Source: W0P28-013 sp051870755
GTDB lineage: Bacteria > Bacteroidota > Bacteroidia > Bacteroidales > Paludibacteraceae
Assembly: GCA_051870755.1 (NCBI GenBank)
Contig: JBJECE010000031.1
Coordinates: 1-64,000 of the forward strand
Reading direction: 5' to 3'
Length of the DNA stretch: 64,000 bases
Part shown: positions 25,143 through 34,447 of the stretch, one piece after another
Layout of the letters: each line of letters opens with the position of its first letter
How positions within the stretch are numbered: the first letter of the stretch is position 1
Translations under genes and position numbers: made by a program
Notes under the pieces: generated by a model
What the model was told of the DNA's origin: nothing
What the model saw: only the letters and a program-made list of their open reading frames with translations
Databases searched by the model: none

Positions 25143-26021
25143 CTATTTTTTCACAGGCTTTACTTTGTAACCGGCCTTGCGCAACAAAGCCACCAGACCA
25201 TTTTCGCCCGCCAGATGCAACGCCCCTACAACGATAAAACAAGGCTGATCGCTCATCAGTTTGGGTAATTGGCGCGCCCACGCATCGTTGCGTTCGTCCA
25301 ACATGCCAAAAATCTCTTGTTGCGTGGGAGCATATTTGGTGCTATCGCTGACATAGAGCGACAACAAGCCATCCAAATTGCCCTGTTTATACAACCTGTT
25401 CAGTGTCGCTATTTCGTCAGCAGCGCGTTCGGACTGCTCCACCATACCAACCAACAGAAATGCTTGACGTTCAAGCGTTTGCGAATTGTACAACAACGCT
25501 ATTTGGTCATCAACGGTTTCTAAACCGACCACCGGAAGATTGTTTTGTTCGGCTATCTGCTGAAAAAACGAATCCAACTGCCAATCGTTGCTTTCGCGCG
25601 GAAATAGTTGCTGATAGTACGCCAACATATACAAATTGGAAATCATGGCCGGTTTGAGCAACGCCACATCGGACAAACCCATATTCAGCACCACCCTCAA
25701 CGCCGAATCGACTTTGGCATAGTCTGTCGCCGAAAACAAACTGCGCATCTGCGTATGTGTCGGCATGCGCGCACCATCGGTTATGCGTTTCAGCATCGTG
25801 GGGTCGTTCACCACCACCTCGCCAACCACCATGCGGCACGACTCAAACGCCCTGTACAAACCGGGTATCGAATCCAAAAAATCGACCGACACCAAATGGT
25901 GCGTGCCAAACAAATACGATTTTTTCGACAAACCATTACCCGAAATTTCCCATAATAGTTGCGCATTCGCCGCAAACGCCGACAAAAGCACCATACAAAC
26001 AGACAAACCGAAACGTTTCAT
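25143..26021 (-). CDS. TraB/GumN family protein
   Basis: A 292-aa exported protein with a signal peptide (MKRFGLSVCMVLLSAFAANA) and the TraB/GumN fold: LLWEISGNGLSKKSYLFGTHH near the N terminus (the GTxH motif) and CFIVVGALHLAGENGLVALL near the C terminus. Relatives are putative metal-dependent proteases or hydrolases; the function here is not known. The start was placed at the signal peptide Met because a TATCTTTG promoter box lies inside the longer frame. It is divergent from the GH114-like gene and shares its short intergenic region. Confidence 0.85.
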   Translation of the reverse strand: MKRFGLSVCMVLLSAFAANAQLLWEISGNGLSKKSYLFGTHHLVSVDFLDSIPGLYRAFESCRMVVGEVVVNDPTMLKRITDGARMPTHTQMRSLFSATDYAKVDSALRVVLNMGLSDVALLKPAMISNLYMLAYYQQLFPRESNDWQLDSFFQQIAEQNNLPVVGLETVDDQIALLYNSQTLERQAFLLVGMVEQSERAADEIATLNRLYKQGNLDGLLSLYVSDSTKYAPTQQEIFGMLDERNDAWARQLPKLMSDQPCFIVVGALHLAGENGLVALLRKAGYKVKPVKK

Positions 26022-26046
26022 AGACTTTTGGTGTGTTAAATTTGGG

Positions 26047-26076
26047 CAAAGATACGTTTTTTTCGGCAATATTCAA
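26047..26076 (-). promoter_or_regulatory. Predicted promoter of the TraB/GumN gene
   Basis: On the minus strand TTG (26074-26076), 19 nt, TATCTTTG (26047-26054). Transcription would start about 20 nt before the chosen ATG. Confidence 0.65.
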
Positions 26077-26119
26077 TGAAAGCGTGCGTTTTTTCAGAAA
26101 AAGCAGTAACTTTACAGCC

Positions 26120-27073
26120 ATGAAAAAAATCGCCATCATACTGTTTGCCACCTGTATATGCACGGCCTGCGAACGCCCTACAGACATCGATTTCAGAGCG
26201 GAAATGCGTCAATTTGTCAGCGCCATCAGCCGCAGCGCCAAACAACAAAAAGCCACATTTATTGTCATTCCGCAAAACGGCATCGAACTCATCACCTGCG
26301 ACGACGAACCGAACGGCGCATTGGCTGCCGACTATCTGGCCGCCATCGACGGGCATGGCCAAGAAGATTTGTTCTATGGCTACGACGGCGACGACTGCGC
26401 CACCTCTGCCGACAATTCCAATTACCTAAAAAACTATCTGAAACGCTCGCAGCAGGCAGGAAAAACCATCCTCGTAACCGACTACTGCTCTACACCCGCC
26501 AAAATAAACAACTCATACGCCCAAAACCACGCCGAAGGATTCGTGTCGTTCGCAGCACACCGACGGGCGCTCGACCAAATCCCGACAACGCCCATATACA
26601 ACGAAAATACCGATAAAATCACAAAACTGTCGGAAACCAAAAATTTTCTGTACCTCATCAATCCGGAACAATTCACCACCAAACAAGCCTTCATCGATGC
26701 CGTGTGCGCCACCAACTACGACCTCGTCATTATGGATTTATTTTTTCAAGACGGTACAGCATTCACTGCAGCAGAAATAGCCCAATTACGCCACAAAGCC
26801 AACGGAGGCACACGCTTGGTCATAGCCTATATGTCGATAGGCGAAGCCGAAGACTACCGCTACTATTGGCAAAACAGTTGGCGCACACGCAAGCCGACAT
26901 GGCTCGCTGCCGAAAATCCGTCGTGGAAAGGCAATTACAAAGTGCGTTATTGGCTACCCGAATGGCAAAACATCATCTACGGCACCCCCGACTCGTATCT
27001 GAACCGCATCGTGGCCGCCGATTTCGATGGCGTCTATCTCGACATTATCGATGCGTTTGAATACTTCGAATAA
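26120..27073 (+). CDS. GH114-like (endo-alpha-1,4-polygalactosaminidase family) lipoprotein
   Basis: A 317-aa protein with a lipoprotein signal (MKKIAIILFATCICTAC, Cys 17). The body is a TIM-barrel-like TM1410/GH114 domain: NYDLVIMDLFFQDG, LVIAYMSIGEAEDYRYYW, and ADFDGVYLDIIDAFEYFE at the end. The acidic residues of MDLF, IGEAE and YLDIID fit the active site of this family, which cleaves galactosaminoglycan-type polymers in characterised members. It is likely anchored in the outer membrane; its real substrate is unknown. The upstream box TAACTTTA deviates by one base from the -7 consensus. Confidence 0.85.
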   Translation: MKKIAIILFATCICTACERPTDIDFRAEMRQFVSAISRSAKQQKATFIVIPQNGIELITCDDEPNGALAADYLAAIDGHGQEDLFYGYDGDDCATSADNSNYLKNYLKRSQQAGKTILVTDYCSTPAKINNSYAQNHAEGFVSFAAHRRALDQIPTTPIYNENTDKITKLSETKNFLYLINPEQFTTKQAFIDAVCATNYDLVIMDLFFQDGTAFTAAEIAQLRHKANGGTRLVIAYMSIGEAEDYRYYWQNSWRTRKPTWLAAENPSWKGNYKVRYWLPEWQNIIYGTPDSYLNRIVAADFDGVYLDIIDAFEYFE

Positions 27074-27074
27074 C

Positions 27075-27106
27075 AAAAAATCCTACGGCCACACGACCGC
27101 AGGATT
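27075..27106 (-). terminator. Terminator between convergent genes
   Basis: AATCCT-a-CGG pairs with CCG-c-AGGATT (27079-27088 with 27097-27106). The A6 run at 27075-27080 gives a U-tract for the minus-strand unit ending at 27132. Confidence 0.7.
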
Positions 27107-27131
27107 GTTCTAAAACTATCCAACCATTATT

Positions 27132-28655
27132 TTAGAACTTATACGACAAAGTCAATACCGCATTGTGTGCATGCGATTTGATAGTGGCTTCGGTAGCGCT
27201 GTCGGGGAACGGACGGAAACTTTCGCGCTGCAAACGATAGGCATAAGCGAGGTCGAAACCGAAACCTTTGCGCCCGCGATAACCCAATCCTAACGAGCCG
27301 TAGCACATACCCTTGTCCGAAAAATACTCCATATCCGTACGCGTGGTGTTCAACGGCACATTTTTCACCGCATCGTCGCTCACATGCGGCATGCGATAGG
27401 CCGCACCGGCACGCACCGCAAAACCTTCTGTGATACGATATTCCGCTCCAAGTTTGAACAGATGTCCGTTCGACACATACTCCTCAATATCAACCATCAC
27501 ATCGGCATAGGCATCATTCACACTCAACTGCGTTTGGTCTTGCGAGATTTTGGTCTGCTTGTAGTTCGTAAACTGATAATCGAAACTTATCAATGCCGAT
27601 TTGCCGATGACAAACGCCGCACTTGCCTGCAAACGCATCGGCGACTGCATTTTGTAATACGCCTTGGCAACAGGCGTTTCGAGATTACCCTTCGTATCCT
27701 CAGTGATGTGGTAATCCATCGTCGCATAATGGTAGTCCGACAACGTGTAGTAAGTAGGCGTATGCACCGAAAAACCTAAACGCAACCACGAGGCCGGACG
27801 CGCAATGAAACCAAACTTGAAATTGTAGCCGGCGCCGGAGGTCTTCAACGTGTTTTTAAGGGTAAAATCGCCACCTTTCTCGAACTGCTCGTTGTACAAC
27901 GACTGCACCGAATAGGTGATAGTCTGCAAACTGAAACTTGCGCCCCAATAAAACACATTGCTGATGTTGGCTCCGTATGCAAACGAAAACTCATCGACAT
28001 AACCATTCTCCACGGCTTTGTAACTCGCCTGCGATTGTTCGCCGTTCTCCAACAGCGAATACCAATTGCCGGCCGTCAGTGTATCGGGATTGATCAGATA
28101 GCCCTGATAAGCCAACTCCGACAAATAGGGAATATTCATATTGTCATACGGTTTATTGGCTTCCTGCAACGCGCTCTCTTCGATACCGACGGTGAAATCG
28201 GCCATAAAATTGGTCATCGACCGCTGCGCCATTGCATCGACAGCCAACGTGGTACGATTGAAATTTTTCAAACGATTGTATGTGAAACCGATATTATTGG
28301 CCACCCAACCTTTTGTCTGCTCGCGGTCGATAAACGACCACACAAAAGCCGCATTATTGATGGCAAAATTCGCCAACATGGCTGACGCATCGGTGCCCCA
28401 CGCTGCTTGTGTCTTGGTGGTGGTAACATCGGCCGTCAGTGTTGCTTCGGCCATACGGTAGATGCCCAATCCGGCCGGATTGTCGATAATGGCCGAAACA
28501 TCGCCACCCAATGCGCCGAACGCACCGGCCATACTCATGTAGCGCGCCGTACCGGTAATGTCGGTGCCGGTGTAACGCATCACATCGAACACCCCTTGCG
28601 CCTGCAGCGAACACGCCACTACGAGAGTCGCCAAAAATAGACTATAACGTTTCAT
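27132..28655 (-). CDS. Outer-membrane beta-barrel transporter-like protein (OmpP1/FadL family)
   Basis: A 507-aa outer-membrane protein with a signal peptide (MKRYSLFLATLVVACSLQAQ). The N-terminal segment GTARYMSMAGAFGALGGDVS, then AIIDNPAGLGIYR, is the hallmark of the FadL/OmpP1/TodX family, which take up hydrophobic molecules. Alternating beta-strand sequence runs to the C-terminal LTLSYKF, ending in F as usual for barrels. The frame is open for another 119 codons upstream, but that part is an out-of-frame reading of the low-complexity gene before it. It follows that gene by 34 bp on the same strand. Confidence 0.9.
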   Translation of the reverse strand: MKRYSLFLATLVVACSLQAQGVFDVMRYTGTDITGTARYMSMAGAFGALGGDVSAIIDNPAGLGIYRMAEATLTADVTTTKTQAAWGTDASAMLANFAINNAAFVWSFIDREQTKGWVANNIGFTYNRLKNFNRTTLAVDAMAQRSMTNFMADFTVGIEESALQEANKPYDNMNIPYLSELAYQGYLINPDTLTAGNWYSLLENGEQSQASYKAVENGYVDEFSFAYGANISNVFYWGASFSLQTITYSVQSLYNEQFEKGGDFTLKNTLKTSGAGYNFKFGFIARPASWLRLGFSVHTPTYYTLSDYHYATMDYHITEDTKGNLETPVAKAYYKMQSPMRLQASAAFVIGKSALISFDYQFTNYKQTKISQDQTQLSVNDAYADVMVDIEEYVSNGHLFKLGAEYRITEGFAVRAGAAYRMPHVSDDAVKNVPLNTTRTDMEYFSDKGMCYGSLGLGYRGRKGFGFDLAYAYRLQRESFRPFPDSATEATIKSHAHNAVLTLSYKF

Positions 28656-28689
28656 AATTGTTACATTTTTGTTGTGATGATACCAATAT

Positions 28690-29937
28690 TTATCGACGCG
28701 TGTTGCTGCTGCCACCACCGCGGCTTCCAGACGATACACTGCCGCCTCCGCGACTACCCGACGATACGCTTCCCGACGAACGTGTACCGGCCGATGAACT
28801 GCTGCGTCCCGACGATACGCTGCTCGAACTTGACGAGCGTGTGCCGGTGTTTGTGCTGCGCGACGTCGATTGCGTTTGGCGCGATGTCGATTGCACATTG
28901 GTGCGCGTGCTGCTCGACGACGACGATGAAGAGCGTTGCGAAGTCGAAGTAGCGCTGCTACGCGTGGTGCTCGACGATGACGACGAACTGCTGCTTTGGC
29001 GCACTGCTCCACTCGTCTGGCTGTTGTTTACACGCGTTGTACTCGAGCGTGTTCCCGTATCGGACGACACACGCACCGTTTGGCGTGTACCGGAACTTTG
29101 TACCGGCGTAGCGGTTGCCCGTCCATTACCATCGCGTACCACTTCGGAACGTGTAGTTTGCGTGCGTGTCGGTGCCGACGAACTTTGTATCGTTGTGCCG
29201 CGCGAACTTGTCGAGGTGCTGCTGCTGCTGCCTACGGCTGTGCGCGTGCCGCCATAACGTCCGGCACTGTTGTGTTGCAAACGATACGTTTCGTTCGAAG
29301 CGTACGTATAGTTGTTGCCAACGTTGGTGTGCGACCCACCGCCGTAGTGCGGCTTGTGATACACCGGATGATGATGGTGGTGATAATGGTGGTGATGATA
29401 GGCATACGGATGGTAATAGTACCACGGACGATACCACGCATCGTAATAACTCCAATACCACGGATCGTAGGCATAACCATAATAGTAGCGATAAGGACGA
29501 TACCAATAGTTCCAACCATAATAATCCCAACCATAATCGTAGTCGTAGTTATTGACATACACGTTGGTTACCGAACTATTGTCGGCTGCATTATATGGCT
29601 CTATATCAACATCGTCGCCTACCGAAACGATATAACGTCCGTTTTCGATGTCGTAAACCGTAGTGTCGTTACCATTGATGTGCACCAACAGGTTTTTGTT
29701 GTGAAATTTATTCAACCGATTGGTGTAGGTGTAGTCTTCTTCCGTCAGGCTGATGGCAGGATCGGCGGTTGTGGTAACCGAAACGGTGGTTTGGGCTGCT
29801 GCCGACGATGTCGTCGTAACCGTTACTTTGACGGTTTTGATGTCTGTTTTGGGGTTAAAGTAGATGTCGTCGTACTGCGCGAAAACGGTTACTGACGCGA
29901 ACAGACTCACTGCGAGAAATAGGCTAAAGCGTTTCAT
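28690..29937 (-). CDS. Exported low-complexity protein, Tyr/Trp/His-rich centre and Ser/Thr-rich tail
   Basis: A 415-aa protein: signal peptide MKRFSLFLAVSLFASVTVFA, a folded-looking part (about 22-125), a Tyr/Trp-rich segment (130-180), a His cluster (nine of residues 181-190 are His) and a Ser/Thr/Arg/Gly-rich tail from about 215 to the end with repeated SSGSRGGGSV units. The His cluster could bind metal and the tail may be a flexible or glycosylated surface linker; both are inferences. A strong Shine-Dalgarno (AGGAGG, 8 nt before the ATG) is unusual for this phylum and suggests high expression. It is probably co-transcribed with the OmpP1/FadL-like gene. No named family recognised. Confidence 0.75.
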   Translation of the reverse strand: MKRFSLFLAVSLFASVTVFAQYDDIYFNPKTDIKTVKVTVTTTSSAAAQTTVSVTTTADPAISLTEEDYTYTNRLNKFHNKNLLVHINGNDTTVYDIENGRYIVSVGDDVDIEPYNAADNSSVTNVYVNNYDYDYGWDYYGWNYWYRPYRYYYGYAYDPWYWSYYDAWYRPWYYYHPYAYHHHHYHHHHHPVYHKPHYGGGSHTNVGNNYTYASNETYRLQHNSAGRYGGTRTAVGSSSSTSTSSRGTTIQSSSAPTRTQTTRSEVVRDGNGRATATPVQSSGTRQTVRVSSDTGTRSSTTRVNNSQTSGAVRQSSSSSSSSSTTRSSATSTSQRSSSSSSSSTRTNVQSTSRQTQSTSRSTNTGTRSSSSSSVSSGRSSSSAGTRSSGSVSSGSRGGGSVSSGSRGGGSSNTRR

Positions 29938-30116
29938 GATAACCTCCTTTTTTAAGAAATTCTACATTAAACTTTTTTGCAAGAAGCGCAAATATTGTGC
30001 AAAACGCACTTGATTAAAGTTATTTATATAAAATTAACAATAAGTTACACATTATCAATCTTTTCACGACAAAGTTAGATAAAAAAATTGATATTTTTGC
30101 AATTTGCGTGCAAATT

Positions 30117-30530
30117 TTACTTTTTTCGTTGGTAGTCGAATGCGCCGACATAGACTACAATCGTTTCGTATGGCGGCGTGTAGGTTTGTCCGTAGCGCGC
30201 TGCTGCGTATTTGAAACGGCATTGTTCGCTGAGCGGCAGCGAGTCCAATTCGGCGACCGAAAGTCGTTGTGTGATGTCGGTCATGGCCTTGTTGCACGCA
30301 CTGTCGCACCCATACATGCTGTCGCTTTTGAACCGCATGGTGGCGCCGCCAAGCGGGCATCCTTTATCTTGCAGATACTTCAACACCAACACCGAATCGT
30401 TGGGTGTAAATTCCGATTCGAAAACGCCGACGCTGTAAACTTGTTCTATCGATATTTCCATTTCGGAAACACAACCGCACAGTAGAACGGCCACGGCTGC
30501 GAGGCTTGTGAGGAGATGCTGTTTTTTCAT
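30117..30530 (-). CDS. Small lipoprotein of unknown function
   Basis: A 137-aa lipoprotein: MKKQHLLTSLAAVAVLLCGC gives a lipobox with Cys 20. Four further cysteines (as in DKGCP, GCDSACN and EQCRF) could form disulfides in the periplasm. No family was recognised. It starts 7 bp after the yigZ-like gene and is the last gene of the yicC-gmk-fabD-nagB-alr operon. Confidence 0.75.
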   Translation of the reverse strand: MKKQHLLTSLAAVAVLLCGCVSEMEISIEQVYSVGVFESEFTPNDSVLVLKYLQDKGCPLGGATMRFKSDSMYGCDSACNKAMTDITQRLSVAELDSLPLSEQCRFKYAAARYGQTYTPPYETIVVYVGAFDYQRKK

Positions 30531-30537
30531 ACGTTAT

Positions 30538-31134
30538 TCATTCTATGAGTTTAATAGTGGTCGTTTCGGACAAAAGTTTGACGATTGTATCGTCGAGTGA
30601 TTGGCGCACGGCAAAACGCAAGGTGCAATCCATCTCTTGCTGCTGTTCGATGATGGTGAGCCCGTATTCCTTGACGAGGCGCATCACGCGATTCATCTGT
30701 GCATAGTCGTAGCGTATGGTGTGTACCACTTCTATCGTTCGTTCTACAATCGTATTGTTGGCCAATGCGTCGGCTGCTGCCGCTTTGTAGGCTTGCACAA
30801 GTCCGCTTGTGCCTAACAAGATGCCGCCGAAATAGCGCACCACGATAATCAGCACATCGGACAACCGGTGTGCGTTGATTTGCCCGAGAATCGGTTTGCC
30901 GGCAGTGCCTGTCGGTTCGCCATCGTCGTTAGCTCGGAACTCGGTGCGTGCGCCACCCAACATATAAGCGTAGCATACATGTCGGGCATCGTGATAGGTT
31001 TTGCGTGCGGCCTCGACCAACGTTTTCACCTCTTGCACAGTGCGCACCGGATGTGCGAACGCCAAAAATCGGCTGCCTTTTTCTTTGTAGCATCCGTCCG
31101 ATGTGTGTGCTATGGTCAAATAGGTGTCGGCCAT
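30538..31134 (-). CDS. YigZ/IMPACT family protein
   Basis: A 198-aa member of the UPF0029/IMPACT family. The diagnostic segment RFLAFAHPVRTVQEVKTLV, then HDARHVCYAYMLG, and NDDGEPTGTAGKPIL and RYFGGILLGTSGLVQAYKAA are all present, followed by the C-terminal DUF1949-like domain (about 130-198). Members bind nucleotides or RNA and have been linked to translation control; the bacterial role is unclear. It lies 18 bp after alr. Confidence 0.93.
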   Translation of the reverse strand: MADTYLTIAHTSDGCYKEKGSRFLAFAHPVRTVQEVKTLVEAARKTYHDARHVCYAYMLGGARTEFRANDDGEPTGTAGKPILGQINAHRLSDVLIIVVRYFGGILLGTSGLVQAYKAAAADALANNTIVERTIEVVHTIRYDYAQMNRVMRLVKEYGLTIIEQQQEMDCTLRFAVRQSLDDTIVKLLSETTTIKLIE

Positions 31135-31152
31135 GTGTGTCGATGGTGTTGT

Positions 31153-32694
31153 TTACTCCCTGAAATAGACGCGTCGCACGCGCGAAGCGATAGACGTGAG
31201 TACTTCGTACGGAATGGTGCCTAACAAGGCGGCAATATCGGATATACGGCGGTTGTCGCCAAAGACGACCACTTCGTCGCCCACTTCGGCATTGAGTCCC
31301 GTAACGTCCACCATCATCAAATCCATGCAGATATTGCCCACTATCGGTGCGCGTTGTCCGTTGTAGAATACCGATCCGACGCCGTTGCCAAGTCGGCGAT
31401 CCATGCCGTCGGCATAGCCGATGGGCAGCAGAGCGATTTCGGTATCGTGTTCGATTTTTCCGCGTCGGTTGTAGCCTACCGTATCGCCGGCTTTGACGGT
31501 TTTCAGTTGCATGATGTGTGTACTCAGCGAGCAGACGTTGCGCAGTTTTTGTTCGTTCACGCAATTCATGCCCCACAGGCCGATGCCCAATCGTACCATG
31601 TCGAATTGATATTGCGCGAAACGTTCGATGCCGGCGGTGTTGAGCGTGTGTTTGATGACGGTGTAGCCGAGTCCGCGTTCTAACGCTTCGGCATTTTGGC
31701 GAAAAAGCGCAATTTGCTGTAACGTGAATTTATCCATTTCCGGAGTAGGCTCGTCGGCGGCGGCCAAATGCGAGAAGGTCGATGCGACGCGCACAGCCGT
31801 TTGTCCGTTGAGCACAGCGCACACTTGCGCGATGTCGTCGGTTTCAAAACCGGCGCGGTGCATGCCTGTATCGAGTTTGATGTGTATGGGATAATCGGTA
31901 AAACCGTGGCGTTGCGCTTCGGCAATGACGATTTTGAGGAAATGGAACGAGCAAATTTCAGGTTCGAGCCGATATTTGAACAGATGGTGCAATGCTGTTT
32001 CCATCGGGTCGAGCACGATGATGGGCAGGTTGATGCCGGCTTGGCGCAGTTCGACGCCCTCGTTGACAAAGGCCACGCCGAGATAATCGACTCCGTGGTG
32101 TTGCATGGCTTGTGCCACTTCGATGGAGCCGCTGCCATAGGCCGATGCTTTCACCATACACATCAGTTTGGTGGTCGGTTTCAATTTCGAGCGAAAATAG
32201 TCGATATTGTGGAACATGGCATCGAAGTTGATTTCGAGCACGGTGTCGTGCGCCAACAAGCGGAGGTGCGCCAAGATGCGTTCCGGTTCAAATTCTGGTG
32301 CGATTTTCAACAAAATGGCTTCTTTTTGGAATGTTGAAATGATTTCAGACCCCAGAAAATCGGCGGTTGTTTGAAAGAATGCTTTGTTCTGAATATCAAA
32401 TAGTTTCGAGTGCGAATACAGGTCATTTCCAACAAAAACAATCCTATTCACAGCCTGTGTTTCTATCACTTGTCGAATATTGGCATAAAACATTTCGCAC
32501 ACCACCTCGTCGCCGTTGATGTCGGACACGATGAGTGTGCGGCGCAAGTTTTGGTTGGCCGATTGTTGTTCCAAAAAACCGAGCGCGTGCTTGGTGAGCG
32601 ATGTCAAATCGGAGTCGTGCGTATCGCGCACCAACAGACAGCCGTTGATGCCGGCTTCGACTTCAAAACGTGGCGTTTTTTGCGTTACATTCAT
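31153..32694 (-). CDS. alr: Alanine racemase with N-terminal remnant of MurF
   Basis: A 513-aa protein. Residues about 150-513 are a complete alanine racemase: PLP lysine K182 in MVKASAYGSG, HIKLDTGMHRAGF, and the tyrosine-containing LPIGYADGMDR and GNICMDLMMVDVTG. It makes D-alanine for peptidoglycan. Residues 1-145 resemble the C-terminal domain of MurF (EVEAGINGCLLVRDTHDSD, TLIVSDI, FVGNDLYSHS, EAILLKIAPEF), as in the bifunctional MurF-Alr protein of about 830 aa common in Bacteroidota. The MurF N-terminal and ATP-binding domains are missing and the preceding gene is nagB, so ligase activity is not expected. Gaps of 14 and 18 bp place it in the operon. Confidence 0.92.
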   Translation of the reverse strand: MNVTQKTPRFEVEAGINGCLLVRDTHDSDLTSLTKHALGFLEQQSANQNLRRTLIVSDINGDEVVCEMFYANIRQVIETQAVNRIVFVGNDLYSHSKLFDIQNKAFFQTTADFLGSEIISTFQKEAILLKIAPEFEPERILAHLRLLAHDTVLEINFDAMFHNIDYFRSKLKPTTKLMCMVKASAYGSGSIEVAQAMQHHGVDYLGVAFVNEGVELRQAGINLPIIVLDPMETALHHLFKYRLEPEICSFHFLKIVIAEAQRHGFTDYPIHIKLDTGMHRAGFETDDIAQVCAVLNGQTAVRVASTFSHLAAADEPTPEMDKFTLQQIALFRQNAEALERGLGYTVIKHTLNTAGIERFAQYQFDMVRLGIGLWGMNCVNEQKLRNVCSLSTHIMQLKTVKAGDTVGYNRRGKIEHDTEIALLPIGYADGMDRRLGNGVGSVFYNGQRAPIVGNICMDLMMVDVTGLNAEVGDEVVVFGDNRRISDIAALLGTIPYEVLTSIASRVRRVYFRE

Positions 32695-32708
32695 GCGTTT
32701 TGGCGTGG

Positions 32709-33518
32709 TTAAAGCAGATTGTCGGCATTCAGGTTATCTTTCTCGATGTCGAGAAAATAGCGATACGTGCCGACTTTCAGTTCGTAGCACGCTTCGTAGT
32801 CGCACACGATGATGCCTTTGGGGTGCATTTGCAGTGCGCTGACCGTCCACATGTGCGAAACGCCCTCTTCGACGGCGTGTTGCAAGGCGCGCGCCTTGTT
32901 ATGTCCATTGACGATGATGAGCACCTCTTTGGCATCAAGCACGGTACCGACGCCGACGGTAAGTGCCGTTTTCGGTACTTTGTTCACATCGTTGTCGAAG
33001 AAGCGCGAATTGGCAATGATGGTGTCGGTGGTCAACGATTTTTGGCGCGTGCGCGATACCAGCGACGAGCCCGGCTCGTTGAACGCAATATGTCCGTCGG
33101 GGCCGATGCCGCCAAGGAAGAGGTCGATGCCGCCAACCGCCTTGATTTTGGCTTCGTAGCGTTCGCACTCGGCATCCAAATCGTCGGCGTTGCCATTCAG
33201 TATATTGACATTTTCGCGTTTGATGTCGATATGTTTGAAAAAGTTGTTCCACATGAACGAGTGATAACTTTCGGGATGCTCCTCAGGCAGGCCGATATAC
33301 TCGTCCATATTGAATGTGATGACATTTTGGAACGAAACAACGCCTTGTCGGTTCAGGTTGATGAGTTCGCGATACATGCCCAATGGCGATGATCCGGTAG
33401 GCAGGCCGAGTACAAATGATTTGTCGGCCGTTGGTGCGGCTGCCAAGATGCGTCGTGCGACATAGCGCGCCGCCCAGCGCGACACTTCGGCGTAGTCCGG
33501 TTCGATGATAACTCTCAT
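32709..33518 (-). CDS. nagB: Glucosamine-6-phosphate deaminase
   Basis: A 269-aa enzyme converting glucosamine-6-phosphate to fructose-6-phosphate and ammonia. Family motifs are intact: FVLGLPTGSSPLGMYREL (phosphate loop), TFNMDEYIGL with the catalytic Asp, LGGIGPDGHIAFNEPGSS with the catalytic His, and TVGVGTVLDA. Length matches the E. coli type; the allosteric site was not examined. It is the fourth gene of the operon and 14 bp ahead of alr, which groups amino-sugar and cell-wall steps. Confidence 0.96.
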   Translation of the reverse strand: MRVIIEPDYAEVSRWAARYVARRILAAAPTADKSFVLGLPTGSSPLGMYRELINLNRQGVVSFQNVITFNMDEYIGLPEEHPESYHSFMWNNFFKHIDIKRENVNILNGNADDLDAECERYEAKIKAVGGIDLFLGGIGPDGHIAFNEPGSSLVSRTRQKSLTTDTIIANSRFFDNDVNKVPKTALTVGVGTVLDAKEVLIIVNGHNKARALQHAVEEGVSHMWTVSALQMHPKGIIVCDYEACYELKVGTYRYFLDIEKDNLNADNLL

Positions 33519-33554
33519 ATAAAATGTTGTGTATTAGTGGTTTGTGTAATTTAT

Positions 33555-34424
33555 TTATTCAGCCGTAACATCCGGATTGATTTTGTGAATCAGACCTTGC
33601 AGCACGGTGCCGGGGCCAAGTTCTTTGAAATAGTCGGCGCCATCGGCAATCATATTTTGCACACTGTACGACCAGCGCACAGCGCCTGTCAGTTGTGCGA
33701 TGCAGTTGGCTTTCAGTTCGTCGGGGTCGGTATGCGGCAGTGCATCAACATTCTGATAGACAGGACATATCGGTTTGTGGAAGTCGGTAGCACGAATAGC
33801 CGTTTCGAGTTCGGCGCGCGCGGGTTCCATCAGCGGCGAGTGGAAAGCGCCGCCCACAGCGAGTTTGAGTGCGCGTTTGGCGCCGGCCTCTTTCAGTTTG
33901 ACACAGGCGGCATCGATGGCTTCGACCGCGCCTGAAATGACCAACTGCCCCGGGCAGTTGTAGTTGGCCGGCACTACCACGCCATCAATGGTTTTCAGAA
34001 TTTCCTCGATTTGTGCATCGGGCAACGCGATGACGGCCGCCATGGTGCCGGGTTGCATTTCGCACGCTTTTTGCATGGCGCGCGCCCGGGCAGCCACAAG
34101 TTTCAGTCCGTCGTCGAACGACAAAGCGCCGGCGGCAACCATCGCCGAATATTCGCCCAACGAATGTCCGGCCACCATGTCGGGACGAAAATCGTCGCCA
34201 AGCACCAATGCCGAGATGACGGAGTGTAGAAAAACAGCCGGTTGCGTTACTTTGGTCTGACGCAAATCGTCGTCGTCGCCGGCAAACATCACGTCGGTGA
34301 TGCGAAAGCCGAGAATGTCGTTGGCTTTTTCGAATAGTTCTTTGGCAAGTGGCGACGATTCGTACAAATCTTTACCCATGCCTACAAATTGAGCCCCTTG
34401 TCCGGGGAATACATACGCTTTCAT
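33555..34424 (-). CDS. fabD: Malonyl-CoA:ACP transacylase
   Basis: A 289-aa enzyme that loads malonyl groups onto ACP for fatty acid synthesis. Motifs: FPGQGAQFVGMG at the N terminus, nucleophile serine in AGHSLGEYSA, and the catalytic His in GAFHSPLM. It lies 23 bp after gmk and 36 bp before nagB. It is distant from the ketosynthase cluster at 46-64 kb and is probably the housekeeping FabD, which could also serve that cluster. Confidence 0.96.
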   Translation of the reverse strand: MKAYVFPGQGAQFVGMGKDLYESSPLAKELFEKANDILGFRITDVMFAGDDDDLRQTKVTQPAVFLHSVISALVLGDDFRPDMVAGHSLGEYSAMVAAGALSFDDGLKLVAARARAMQKACEMQPGTMAAVIALPDAQIEEILKTIDGVVVPANYNCPGQLVISGAVEAIDAACVKLKEAGAKRALKLAVGGAFHSPLMEPARAELETAIRATDFHKPICPVYQNVDALPHTDPDELKANCIAQLTGAVRWSYSVQNMIADGADYFKELGPGTVLQGLIHKINPDVTAE

Positions 34425-34447
34425 AATGATATAAGTTTTTTGTTATT

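Noticed and set aside
28656..29012. 119 extra codons upstream of the OmpP1/FadL-like protein
   Set aside because: They are an out-of-frame reading of the preceding low-complexity gene; the signal peptide Met at 28655 is the natural start.
28658..29257. Plus-strand 199-codon frame rich in D, R, V and L
   Set aside because: It is antisense to the Ser/Thr/Arg-rich tail of the low-complexity exported protein.
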